Positions 12,057 through 22,998 of a stretch of DNA of 64,000 bases are shown here, piece after piece; the first letter of the stretch is position 1; each line of letters begins with the position of its first letter. A program made the position numbers and the translations under genes. Source of the stretch: Morchella semilibera (Eukaryota > Ascomycota > Pezizomycetes > Pezizales > Morchellaceae); NCBI GenBank assembly GCA_009192285.1, contig WBVU01000003.1, positions 3,627,973-3,691,972 on the forward strand, in the 5' to 3' direction. Under the pieces are notes generated by a model, which was given only the letters and a program-made list of their open reading frames with translations, ran no database searches and was not told the origin of the DNA.

Positions 12057-15000
12057 GCCCGTTTCAACCAAATAAACCTCAGAGGTTACTTAAGATTTCC
12101 GTCTACTCGCTTCCGGCAGAGTCCCACGTAACCCTACGTAACCTCCAAATATCGCCTGTAATTGCACTGAAAATAGGGATGTTGAAACCTTGGTAGAAAT
12201 GTGAGGATGGTGTTGGACAAATGTGGTTGTAACAAGGAATTGGCATAAGTTGACCAAGAAAGCTAGCGAGCTCGGAGCTGTGAGAGAATTCAAAGAGTTT
12301 CGAGTGATATTTTTTTTTTTGGAGACAAAACGTCGATTGTTTGTTAGGAGTTCCGAAATCTTCCTACGGGGCTGCGGCGGATAAGGAATGAGAATGGGGA
12401 AGGAAACGAATAGGTAATTTGAGAGTCCAAAGATAAGCTGTAGCTCGATCGAAAAACACCGGGTATGTATGTGGGTATGTAGTATCTGGGGGATCTCTAG
12501 CGCCGAGCAGATAGATAGAGATGGCTTGTCCCGTAATAGACGATTCGTAGTAATTCGCTACACAAGCCAGCCTACCGAGTTTCCCTGCTGTAAGGGCTGC
12601 GGGACAATGACGACAAGAAAAGAAAGAAGGAAAGGAAAAAAGAAAGAAAGAGCCGCTACCTAGAGTACAAAGAAACTAAAATCGAATCGGGTGAAGCGAG
12701 ATGGGCCTGGGGGTTCACGAGATGGGTATGTAAAAGGATATGATCGGATCAAACTGCCACTCGGCTTGCCGTCAGATGAAATAATTGGTTATAGAGAGGT
12801 ATCGTGTGATATTTACACGAATAAACAAGAAATATTGAATGATGAGGGAATGATTTTTTTTTTCTTGTTGGGCGTCCGATAGATCTGGTGGAGTGGCTAT
12901 TAACCTTGAGAGAACTTTGATCTAAGACTAGGCTCGTACCCAGCCCTCCTACCCAACGGCTGGCACCTACGGCTGGCACTGCAAGTAGGGGATGGGTACG
13001 AGACTAATCTAAGACGTATGGTAGCTTCAAAGATCCACCAACATCACCACCAACTGCAAGTAGCAGGGGAAGGGAATCGGCAAAAGCACTGGCAGGGGCA
13101 CCAGAAATGACGACGAACTCGAACGATACCAGGCACGAGGGGAGAGGAAAATATTCCGCGGTAATCTTTGACACGGTGGACCGTGGACGGATGCCCTTTT
13201 TTTTTCTGGGGAAAGGAAAGTCTGGGCGGCGTTTCCGTCCCGTCTTTTTTTTGGCTGGCAAGGGATTGAAAACGGCAAGGCGTAAGATATGGAGTTAGAG
13301 CAGGATCCTCCCTCTGTTATTTTTCTTAAAGGGACAAAGACTTATCTTTCCTGTGGCACGTCCCTTTAGTCCAAATACCTATTGCGGGAGCTAATATTAT
13401 GCGGTAAGGATGCAGATGCCTGACAGGTAAAGGTCAACAGACGGTATGTACTCTACGTAGAGCAGTAACTATCTATGTCTAAGCAAGCAAGAGGATCTAT
13501 GCAGTCGAAAACGAGGTGATAGTTTCAATGACAGAAGCAAACAGACAAAAAAGTATTACGGGAATAATCGGAGCAGGAAAATGCGTGTTCAGGGAGTATG
13601 TAGAGTCGCTGCGCCAACCCAAGGGTCCAAGGCAGCAAGGCAAGAAGAGAAGGGGGAGAGAAAAAAAAGAAACTAAACCGTGAGACCAAGCTTGTGGCTC
13701 GTGGGGTGGTTCTGGATCTGGGATCTGCATATCGACTTATTGATTGGTGGAGTGGCATACTTTCCCGTACTGTGCTAACCTTTTAGAGTCAAAAACCTGA
13801 AGATCAAGACCAATGTCGTTGACCCTCAAGCAAGGTACATAAGCCAACATGAGGAATTATTACCGGAGCCCTTTAAACCTGAAGTCATAATTCTCCATAG
13901 AAAAATGGTGAGGTTGAGGCTCTGCCAACAAACCTGTAGAATGTACTTAAGTACTTGGTATAAGTACATAACCACATGTGATTGGGTAGAGGAAACAAAC
14001 GTACCTACCTAAACATACAATGGTGGTTTACAATTATGGGATTACTACTCCGTGATTTGTTTTACATAGCATAGGGATTTTCTTAAAAGTAAAAAAAATA
14101 AAAAAATAAACGGGTGGTGGGGAAAACATTCAGGGGAGGAGCTTGGATTCCCCGCATTTTCAACACTTCCCTGTCCGTCATGCAACTGACATGCAGGCGC
14201 CCCCTCTGCACTAAAGCATTAGTTGGGGTACCTGGGGCACTCTAACTGGAGATGCTGTTTAATGTGGCGGCGTAGAAGGACCTTGGGCCAGATGGATATC
14301 CTAGAGAGGGCCCATAAGTACCGACAAGTTGCCATTTTGATATGCACGAGGGCCCTAAAACTCCTTTCCAATGCTATTAGATGAGGTACTACAACTAATG
14401 AAAGTTGCATACACACGCCAGTGGATGTGCCGGTAGAAATACATATAGGTATACATGTACCTATATGTAGCAGCAGAAGGTATGAAATAGTGTAAATACT
14501 GTACATGTATGAAGCGATAAGTAAATATACTGTATATACATGTATGTATATAAAATAGTACCTATGAAGGACCGCTGCTGTATAGATTGGACTGCCCAGC
14601 CAGCAGTATCGTGGAGTTGTATTTTCGGGCAAGGAGAGCACTGAAAACAGGGTTGCGTCACCAACAGTTATGTGCCTGCTTACGGCCGGGCCAACGCAAC
14701 ACTAGGTTCTGCTTCCTTTGCAACTCAACAGTTTTCACCACCGCACCACAGCTTTATCAGGCACTAGTTCTGCATTCTCAATCACGCAGATTCGGGGTAG
14801 GGCTGTCAATGCAGAATTGAACTGAAAATATACAATCATCCAGGTACTTGCATAAGTGATATCTCCATGTATGGAAGAGCGTCACATAAACAAGTAAAAT
14901 ACTAACCACATTTCAATCCAGGACGTCCTCATATCACGGATCTCACCCCACCCCACCACATTGCATCGCATAGCTAGAGTACATACTCTACTCCAGAGCA

Positions 15001-15196
15001 CCTGTAGGCAGTGCGTCAGATCACATACTCGTGCTTCTGTCGTGTTAGATATTAATCCATCCGCCCATCCGTTCAGTGGGTGCATCACCCAGTTCCACGG
15101 TTTACCCCTCCAATTCACCCCGCCATCCGCGGTTTTACAACGCCCACAACACCCAGTGTTGTACGCTCGAAATAGTGAGACACAATAGTTGAAAGT
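12057..15196. other. 3.1-kb spacer between divergent genes
   Basis: The sestrin-like gene (-) and NDUFAF3-like gene (+) diverge from this interval. I found no supported coding gene. It contains a hAT-like miniature element at 12929-13006 and several TACATGTA motifs near 14450-14550. The rest is unassigned promoter or spacer DNA. Confidence 0.55.
12929..13006. mobile_element. hAT-like MITE (78 bp) with terminal inverted repeats and 8-bp target duplication
   Basis: The left end TAGGCTCGTACCCA (12929-12942) is the inverse of the right end TGGGTACGAGACTA (12993-13006) with one mismatch, and weaker pairing continues inward (CCC, CTAC, GGCTGGC/GCCAGCC). The perfect direct repeat TCTAAGAC flanks it at 12921-12928 and 13008-13015; both copies are also preceded by A. 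An 8-bp duplication with TAG-starting inverted ends fits the hAT superfamily. It has no coding capacity, so it would be non-autonomous. A related single arm is at about 33798-33822. Confidence 0.75.
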
Positions 15197-16025
15197 ATGT
15201 ATGCCTTACGCCGTCCCAATGCCGTCTCAGTGATACGGCACCTTTCAATTTCTCGCCGAGCTGCGTTCAACACGAGCTCTAGCCTCCTCCGAAAGGCTAG
15301 TGAACCAATCGACACCCCCGAGACTACGGGTATGCCTTTTCAGGAGGATTCTACCAACCCGGGTGAAACGCTTTCAACACTTGATGTCCTTGGATCAATC
15401 CCGGCGCCGCCGTCAGCGGTTGATGCCACCTACGCCGATGGGTTTCTGCTAAACAACGGGACTCGGATTAATGACGGTGTCATGTTGTTGAACAACGAAG
15501 TGTTTGTGTGGAAGCCAATTGCACAGGGTGGTCCTGAAGAGATCAAAGCAAAAAAGGGCGTGTTAGAGCTGGCAGAGGAAGCTTGGGGTCTCTTGGATGT
15601 TGTTTACCCGAAGCCTGGTTGGTCTACATTACACCCTCTTCCCCGACATCACTAGATCTCAATCTATTTCATATTAACCACGTGGCTGCTATTTTCTTCG
15701 GCTTTCATTTCCTCTTACTCCTCCTCCTTTGATTCTTACTCCACTGCTTCAGTATACATGACCAACAGTCTCTTTGTCACGTTACAGCCCCAAACAACTA
15801 AACACACAATTTGCTGACACTCAAGACATAGAACTATTGATCCTCGGAACTGGACGCAGGACGCTCCTTCTCTCGCCAAAATCGAAGGCTAGAATCAGTG
15901 AGCTGGGAATACGGCTTGACGTCATGTCCACTCGCAGTGCAGCTGCCCAATACAATCTCCTCGCAACTGAACGAACAGGCGCTCAGGTCGCTGCGGCGAT
16001 GTTGGTGGATGGATTTGGAAAATAG
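15197..16025 (+). CDS. Mitochondrial complex I assembly factor NDUFAF3-like (Mth938 domain)
   Basis: Two exons (15197-15617 and 15826-16025) give 206 residues. The N-terminus is Arg/Ser-rich without acidic residues, as expected for a mitochondrial presequence. The Mth938/DUF498 domain follows: YADGFLLNNGTRINDGVMLL, a V-F-V-W-K-P strand, WGLLDVVYPKP, then IELLILGTGRRT and the C-terminal AAAQYNLLATERTGAQVAAA, the hallmark of this family. In animals NDUFAF3 helps insert early subunits of respiratory complex I. An alternative intron (15622-15787) would add 12 residues in frame; I prefer the longer one because family members run directly from PKP to the ILGTG strand. The downstream ATG at about 15341 would remove the presequence. 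Confidence 0.85.
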
Positions 16026-17620
16026 AAAACGAGGCAGGCTTCTTAATTGGTGCTCAAAGAAAGTAGCTAAAAAAACAAAAACAAAGGACAAATTGAAATC
16101 TGGATGTTGAAATGTATCATATTGGTTGGGATTCATAATCGCAATAGCATTTTTTTATGTAACCTTTACCACAAGGTTGAGATGTATGTATCTTATCCAT
16201 CGAAGCCACCCGCACTTTGCGCGCTTGGCAAGAGGGGTTTTCTCTCAGGGTACACCACGTTATTGGGAAATCGACAGCAGGGTTCAAGAGTATCTAATCA
16301 GCCTCACTATAGAAAAGGCTGACATAAAGGTCTATTATGGGAGACAAAAAAAAAATAATCTCTAGATCTCTAGATTGACTATCCAATCACCTCTTATCAT
16401 CCGGTCTAATCCGGAAGACATCTCCACACCGGAATTTTGGTTTAATATATTGTTTGGACCAGAAAGAAATCTGAGAGAGCTGAAATCTCGGGGGTGACAC
16501 ATGGAACTAAGGGGAATCCGAAGATTGTCGGGCTGAGATATTTAGGTGTAGAAGCTTTACTAATTTCTCGGGGGAGGTTTTTTTTTTTTTTTTTCTTCTT
16601 GCTTGGTTGTATTATGTATTCAATGCACGTATGTTGATTGTTTAAAGAATCTTATGACATGTGATTGAAGTTCTGGCATAAATCTCACTTCACTTTCCAC
16701 GCCTTCACGCCCTCACTAGGAACTATGGGTCTAGGTTCGCAGAATATGGCTCAATTCCACACATTTATCAGAACGGCGTTGCTGGCCCTATATTTGTTTT
16801 ATCTTGCATCACAAGACGCCTCTTATCGTTATCTCAAAGGTCCTCGTGCTAGGCTATAAGTACATGTATATACCGACATACATGTATGTACCTGATCGGT
16901 CTTCTGCCATCGAACCCATATCGGTGGATATTTATTATTACGCTCTAATCGTACTACCAAAGGCACTCTTGGTCACCAAGGTACCCTAATCCTACTTGAA
17001 AAAAAAAAACTATATGGAATGGAATTACTTGCCGTTCCACAACTCCACCGATTATGGTGGGGCCATAAAGTGGATACGGGTTTGGTAAAACCCGCTTCGG
17101 CTTCGTTTCCGGTGCAGGAGCAACTGAGTCTTATCCACATTTTAATAGAGCCCACAGTACAAGTGTTTGCTGTTGAGAGCCATGCATGGGGCTTTAGCCT
17201 GATTAGTGTGGGCAAAGCGTTCTGTTTGTCTTCATACTTCATCACTCGTCCGTTTCGTTTTAGGACCCATGCCATTCTTATTGGCTTGCCCTGCTATTAG
17301 GGCCAAGTTGATCACAGCGAGTTTTACGACCTTCCCTCTTTTTTCTTTCTTTCTTTCTTTTTTTTTTTTAAAAAAAAATACCCGCTTGAAAGTAGAAGTG
17401 GATGGTGCACGGAGTCATTATTAGACTATCTGGTATACACGAATCGCCTACCCATGTTCCAGGTTGAAAACATTCCAAGAGAGCCAAAGATTGCAAGAAA
17501 AGAAAAGAAAAGAAACATAAGGCATTAATTGGAGGAGAAAAAGAAAGAGAAAAAGAAAGAGAAAGAAATTAGCCCTGTCAAATTTAAAGTGCCCAATCGA
17601 GCTATCGGATCCCATTGTTT
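16026..17620. other. Convergent intergenic spacer
   Basis: This lies between the 3' ends of the NDUFAF3-like (+) and Cwc25 (-) genes. It has poly-T and poly-A runs (16578-16595, 17360-17379) and TACATGTA motifs near 16862 and 16880. Short open frames show no domain, and none is called. Confidence 0.6.
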
Positions 17621-19010
17621 CTAATCATCAGATGCCTCCTTCATCAGCGTTTGTCGTCCTCTCCTCACTCTCTCCCCCAAGTCTAGATTTCCAGCTTTCC
17701 TATTGACTCCGGTCAAAAATTCGCCCTTGCCTCCGTATTTGCTATTTCGCATCCTCGCAGCCTCCTCTTTCTCATGCTCAGCCTTCTCTTTCTCTGAAAT
17801 CTCCGCCAAGCGCTTCACGCGCTCTGCGTTCATTTGGTCTGCGTTACTCTGCATGGCTGCTAATTTTCTTGCCCTTTCCTCCTCAATATTCCCATTCCCA
17901 TTCCCATTCCCATTTCCGTTTCTGTTTCTGTTCTCGTGGCCATTTCCGTTGGAACGATTTACGTAAGGCTGTCGTTGAGACCTTGATCTATAATCCCCAT
18001 TATCACGTGGTGGAGGGACTGGAGAGTGCCGGCGTGGGGAACGGGAAGGTGGATGCCGGTGAGAGCTCGATCCGTTGCGGTGACCAGTTGGTGGCGATCT
18101 AGTGCGTCTACGCTCGTAATCAGGAGAGCTACGGCGACGGTAATCGCGGCCCTCGCGGCGAGGTGATCTTGATCGGGACGGCGCTCGCGATTTTGATGTT
18201 GCCCTACGACGAGGTGGCGTCGATGATCGAGAGCGAGAGCGAGAGCGCGAGGAGGAGTGTCTGCGACGGTGATGGTGCCTCTTATCGTCATCTCTTCGAC
18301 TACTCCTTCGGCTGCGGTCGTCATCACGATGGCTACTTCTTCGTGAACTCCTATCATCATCGCGGTGCCGATGGCTCCTGTGTTTCCTGTCCCTTTCTTT
18401 GTCACGGCTATCTCTGCTCCTCTCCTTGCCACCCTCCGCGGCCTCCTTCAACTGCCTCCTTTTTGCAGGATCCTTCATGATAGCCTCATAAGCAGCCTGC
18501 TCCTGTCTCTTAATAGCCAACAGGGGATCCTCTCTGATTTTGTTTGCCGTATCCCTCACGGTATTGGCATTCTGGATAGCCATAAAGGACGTCTCAGACG
18601 CTTGCTTGCTCAGCTTTTCATTATCGCTCCCCTTTAATAGTGGGTCAATCCTGCGTTTTCCGAGCAGATATGCCTCCATCTCATCCGTAGTTCGGTCCAT
18701 CCCCTGTGAGGGTCCACTATACAAGAACTCGACACGGTCTAGCACCTTTTTTCCCCCGGCGGCCTCCTGTAGCTGTCGGAGCTCTTGGAGCTGTCGCTCC
18801 TCTTCTCTTTCTTTACGCCATTGCTCGGTTCGCTTGCGTTCTTCGAGCGCTTTATTTTCCTCTTGCCAGACGCGCTCTTGGTTCTTAAGTAGATGGGGAT
18901 GCCACGATTTTTTCAAATTAAGGTCCTACAAAGGCGGCGATGAGGTGTTAGCTGGATGTGTCAACTGATGTACATGGAAAGAAAATGGGGGGATAACTTA
19001 CACCACCCAT
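17621..19010 (-). CDS. CWC25: Pre-mRNA-splicing factor Cwc25
   Basis: The product is 437 residues from a 9-nt first exon (19002-19010, encoding MGG) and a long second exon (17621-18925). The join gives [13 protein letters not shown], the invariant N-terminus of Cwc25, which settles the start. A charged coiled-coil region (about residues 15-70) leads into [16 protein letters not shown] and the GKRRIDPLL segment, both diagnostic. The middle is rich in RS/RD/RR dipeptides. A Gly-Asn tract arises from a CCCATT-type hexamer repeat at about 17888-17932. The end is [20 protein letters not shown]-like, also conserved. Cwc25 joins the spliceosome after Prp2 and promotes the first transesterification. 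The RS content exceeds that of the yeast protein, as is usual in filamentous fungi. Confidence 0.93.
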
Positions 19011-19471
19011 GTTTGAAGGTCTAAGTTAGTTAGATCTTTTTTAAATCAAAGGTTCTGAAGGTGTAGGTTAGAAGGTGAATAATCGCTCGATGTTGGTGTT
19101 GACTCAGTGTTTGTGGTTTTTTGCTTAGCCACATGAAGCCAAGACTTTTATGTTATGTATCGAATGCCAAGCCTCTTGCCGTTCATGCATTATCACTCGA
19201 CAATTCAAATTCAGACTTCTTATTTTGTATTTTATGATTAGGGACATGCATACTCAGCTCGACCCTTCAAACCATGGCATTTGATAGAGTCAAATCATTC
19301 GCGCAATTATATACTGCTACATGATATCAATTCAATAATAGCAACAGAGCACGATGCTACACGTTTTAAGTCCGCCTCGGGGGATGCTAACATAATCAAA
19401 GACGCCTTAGCACTAAAATTTAGCAAACATTATATCATTGAATCTATCTACTTAATTATTCCCTATATGAG
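19011..19471. other. Spacer upstream of CWC25
   Basis: This 460-bp interval contains the CWC25 promoter and the 3' flank of the eIF2B gamma gene; both genes are on the minus strand. Nothing else was recognised. Confidence 0.6.
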
Positions 19472-22288
19472 CTATTCTTGTTCAGAGGAATTTACCCCTT
19501 CTCTCAGCAACAAAACGGCGACGAAAAGAGCAATCCAAGCACTAAGAGCGAGAATACTAAGACCCCAAGTACCCCACACCAATGCTGAAGCCCTTTTCGG
19601 TGTTGATAGTGCCGAGTTAGAGGGTTCAGTTTTAGGCACGGCCTCTACAAGATCAATATCGTTCTGATCGATCTTGGTGGAAGGTGAGGTATTTATGATA
19701 TCCTGCGTGGTGATTGCCTCTTTGTACAAGGCTTCCGTTTCACTGCTATCGCGCCTCACAGGGCGAGCCCTATCGAGGTTGTGATCTGGTTCAGGAAGTG
19801 CTTCCTTTTCGTCGTATTTCTGCTCGGTTTGGATCTCTCCTGTCTTTAGATCACTAAGATGCCCCTGACCAATATCCCTATCTCCCATAGAGCCATCTTC
19901 ACCCAGCTCTTTGATAGCAGCCCCAACTTTGTCAACTTGGGCTCCACTGGCTTTTTGGCCCTCTTCGGTCCTCTGATCTTCATCCTTTTTACAGCTGTTG
20001 ATTTTCCCGCCGTCATCAGTATCCTCAGTGTTTCCACCATCCCCGATATTCTCGTTGTCCTCGATACCGTAATTATCCTCATCGCTTTCAACCTCACCGT
20101 TCACATGATTATAGATATGCCCACATTTCCCAGCCTTTCCATCCATTGTTCTCTGTACCGGTTCGGCGCCACTAAAGAATTCGTTCAACTCGGATTGTTC
20201 TTGGCCATAATGGTCTTTAATCCCGCATTGGGGGTCATTGTTTGGGCCTGATCCAGGCTGAAAAGAGATGTTGTGGATACCGTCAAAGGCCGTCATAATC
20301 TCGCCTATAATCTCACCTGAAGTCGAAGCTATATCAATACCATCTTCTATATAGAAAAAAGAAAAAGGGGAATGTAGAAACCCACTTCCAGGCTCAACGA
20401 ATAATCCAGGAGCGACCTTGCAATTTTTCAGTTTTGCCCCAGCCCCAACGATAACACTCTTCCCCAAAATACACCCCTCAACACTCGAACCCTCCGCTAC
20501 TGAAGCTCCATCCATGAGTACAGACTCCAATACCCTGGCCTCTTTACCGATAGAAACGCCGAACCCTAAGACAGAGCTTTTGATAAATGACTTCCCAGCA
20601 ATGGAAACTTTTCCTGCTATTAGACAGTCTTCTTTATTAATTATAGCCGTTTTGTCGATTGAGGCAGACGGATTTATCTTAATCTGGCCAGATTTGAAAG
20701 CAGGACTTGCTATGTAGAGACAGATCGAGTGATATAAATGAACTGTATCGACACGCCGCGTGAAATTTCTTGACCGCTCTGGGAGATATACAATCATAGG
20801 CGGGATCTTGATACCACCCGGGGGAGGGGGTGGTGGTGGTGGTGGTCCCTTTCTGGTGGATGATTCTGGGACAAGAGGTTTTTTGGACACCGCTACCCCA
20901 TTCTTTAGCTTCTCCAATACCCCTAAATCTAATGCTGAGTATACTCGTTGTAAATCTAGGTCTTGCTGAGTCCATTGTGTAATATCTCGTTTCCTAGTAG
21001 AACTCATCTCTGCGAGGTTAAGCGTTTGCTCAAAAGCGCCCCCTCCCTCAGAAAGGATATCAAGAAGGCCCAGTTTCTTGGCAAGCCGTCTATTCTGCCA
21101 ACGAGCTTTAGACCACCATGGGAGAACATCCTCACGAATTGAGTTCATTTTCGGATTCTTGTCAATGAATCTGAGAATCCAGAAAGGGAGGAAGTAGATA
21201 CCGCTGTCGCGAACGTTCAAGTTGATTTGGACGTCGGGGCACTTTCTGATAAATGATTTGCGGAATGGGTATCCGCCCTTACTGGTAAACTCCTGACCCG
21301 GGAGATTATGCAAGAGTGACTTGAGAGCACCAGAGAATTGAGATTCGGGGGTGGATCCTATACTTGGTTCACGATGTGGAGCAAGGGCCAAGAGGTCGGT
21401 TTCTGTCAGTTGTCAGCCTGATTAATCGATTAGGCAGAAAGTAGCCGTAAGAACATATGTACCTTGTCCCTTTACCTGCCCTGCTCCCATAACGTCATAC
21501 CAAATACCTAAGCCCCCTCTCCTTTCATCATCCTCACGGCAATTGACAGTATCTATATTTCGTTTACCCATATCGCTATCGAAGCCAGCATTTTCAACCA
21601 TCCAGATCCTCACAAGCTCTTCAGGGTCTAAATCAGTGATAAGGTCACACGGCAACACTACAATATCCCCTGTCACCCATCCTTTCCTATAAGCCCTTCT
21701 TAAAACATCCGCAGTGCCTAGGTTTTCATCCAGGGCCGATGGGCCCTCAATTTGGATTTTGAATGGCAATGTTTGGGAGTGAACATATGCCTGAATTTGG
21801 GCAAGATGCTCAGAAAGCGTAATGATCAGGATTGCTGGAAATTGAATAAAAGGAGATTAGTATTATTTAACTCCAAAGAGCTGTGTTAATGTAGGCAGTA
21901 ATAGTAAGACAAGGCCGAAAGGATTTTCCCAACATACATTCAAACCGGGCTTTTTGACACCATTCAAGAGGGTATTGAATCATCGGCTTGTTCGCAATAG
22001 GAATGAGTGCTTTAGGCAACAGTTCATCTCCAGTAAATGGGTAGAGGGAGGTCCCAGGCCCACAGAGGATGACGGCTTGAAAACCAGGCCCGGGGGGACC
22101 AAGCTTCTTCCCCCTTTGCTCTTTCTCACCTCTTTCTATTGCTATTTTAGTTGGGATAGGCCCTGGAGCTCCTATGTCTCCGATAGCTCTTGTATTTTCG
22201 GTGCCTATAGTAACTCCCGCATCTCCAGTGGCCCCGTAGATTTTGTGAGCTTGGCGATTTGTGTGATGCCCATTACTGATGAGTTCAT
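19472..22288 (-). CDS. GCD1: Translation initiation factor eIF2B subunit gamma with C-terminal acidic, membrane-anchored extension
   Basis: Exons are about 22288-21938, 21834-21463 and 21402-19472, giving roughly 880 residues against about 460-580 in yeasts. The N-terminal nucleotidyltransferase-like domain shows GFQAVILCGPGTS, PKALIPIANKPMIQYPLEWC, AILIITLSEH, VVLPCDLITDL and NVRDSGIYFLPFWILRFI. Left-handed beta-helix hexapeptides follow (SIDKTAIINKEDCLIAG, VSIGKEARVLESVLMDGA). Gamma normally ends soon after these. Here the frame continues about 300 residues, acidic and disordered, to one hydrophobic helix (WGTWGLSILALSAWIALFVA) about 12 residues before the stop. The 5' end is unsettled: the frame feeding GFQAV has no ATG, and the nearby ATG at 22288 would need one extra base or an unseen intron. 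A 39-nt GT-AG segment (about 20346-20384) could be an in-frame intron. Confidence 0.85.
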
Positions 22289-22998
22289 AATGTTTTGATC
22301 TCTAATAATTCTTGATTGTGGCTCATATACAGCCGAGGACGTATATTAAATAGATGGCTGGGATTGTGGAAATAAAGCTTGAGATGTAGAGGTTGAGTCT
22401 GGTGTAGAGAGGTTGAGTCTGGTGCAGAGAGGTAGAGGTGCAGAGGAGGTGGAGGTTTGGAGGTGTGGAGGTTGAGAAGGTAGGTAGTAAGTAGTAAGGG
22501 CAAGGGGGGCTGCCAGATACCCAATTTGCAGGTATTTATTGAACCTTTGAACGCAGGGTGTAATACTATAGAATTTCAAGTAGGCGGTCGATTGTTACTA
22601 CATAGTACGTACATATGTGGTCTGAATGAGACGCACTAGGCGAGCGGACAACAGTTTGTGACTGCGTGTGCCTATGTACGTGTAGCTGTCAAGCTTAGAA
22701 ACAACGGTGGTGCTTGCATAGAAGTTTGGGTGTACTAAACCTTAAGGTCCCGTGACCATAAATTGAAGGGGCTCTGCCAGCCTACTCACACAACGCGAAT
22801 TGTCAACGCTAATTCTCGAATATATAAGAACTTAATGGCATACGACTATAGTTACTGGGGTTTAGCGTCCAAGTGATCGAAACATTTATCAGGCTCGCAA
22901 ACACGCCTTATGCGCTTGTGGTTAAGCAAACACTGCTCCAGTCCATCTATAATCCCCAGTGAAATAGGTAACCAATTTATTCCCAATTATAAATACAT
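22289..22998. other. Spacer between eIF2B gamma and PAN2
   Basis: The interval contains the eIF2B gamma promoter, including a purine-rich stretch with repeated GGTTGAGTCTGGTG-like units (22393-22427), and the PAN2 3' flank. No gene was recognised. Confidence 0.55.
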
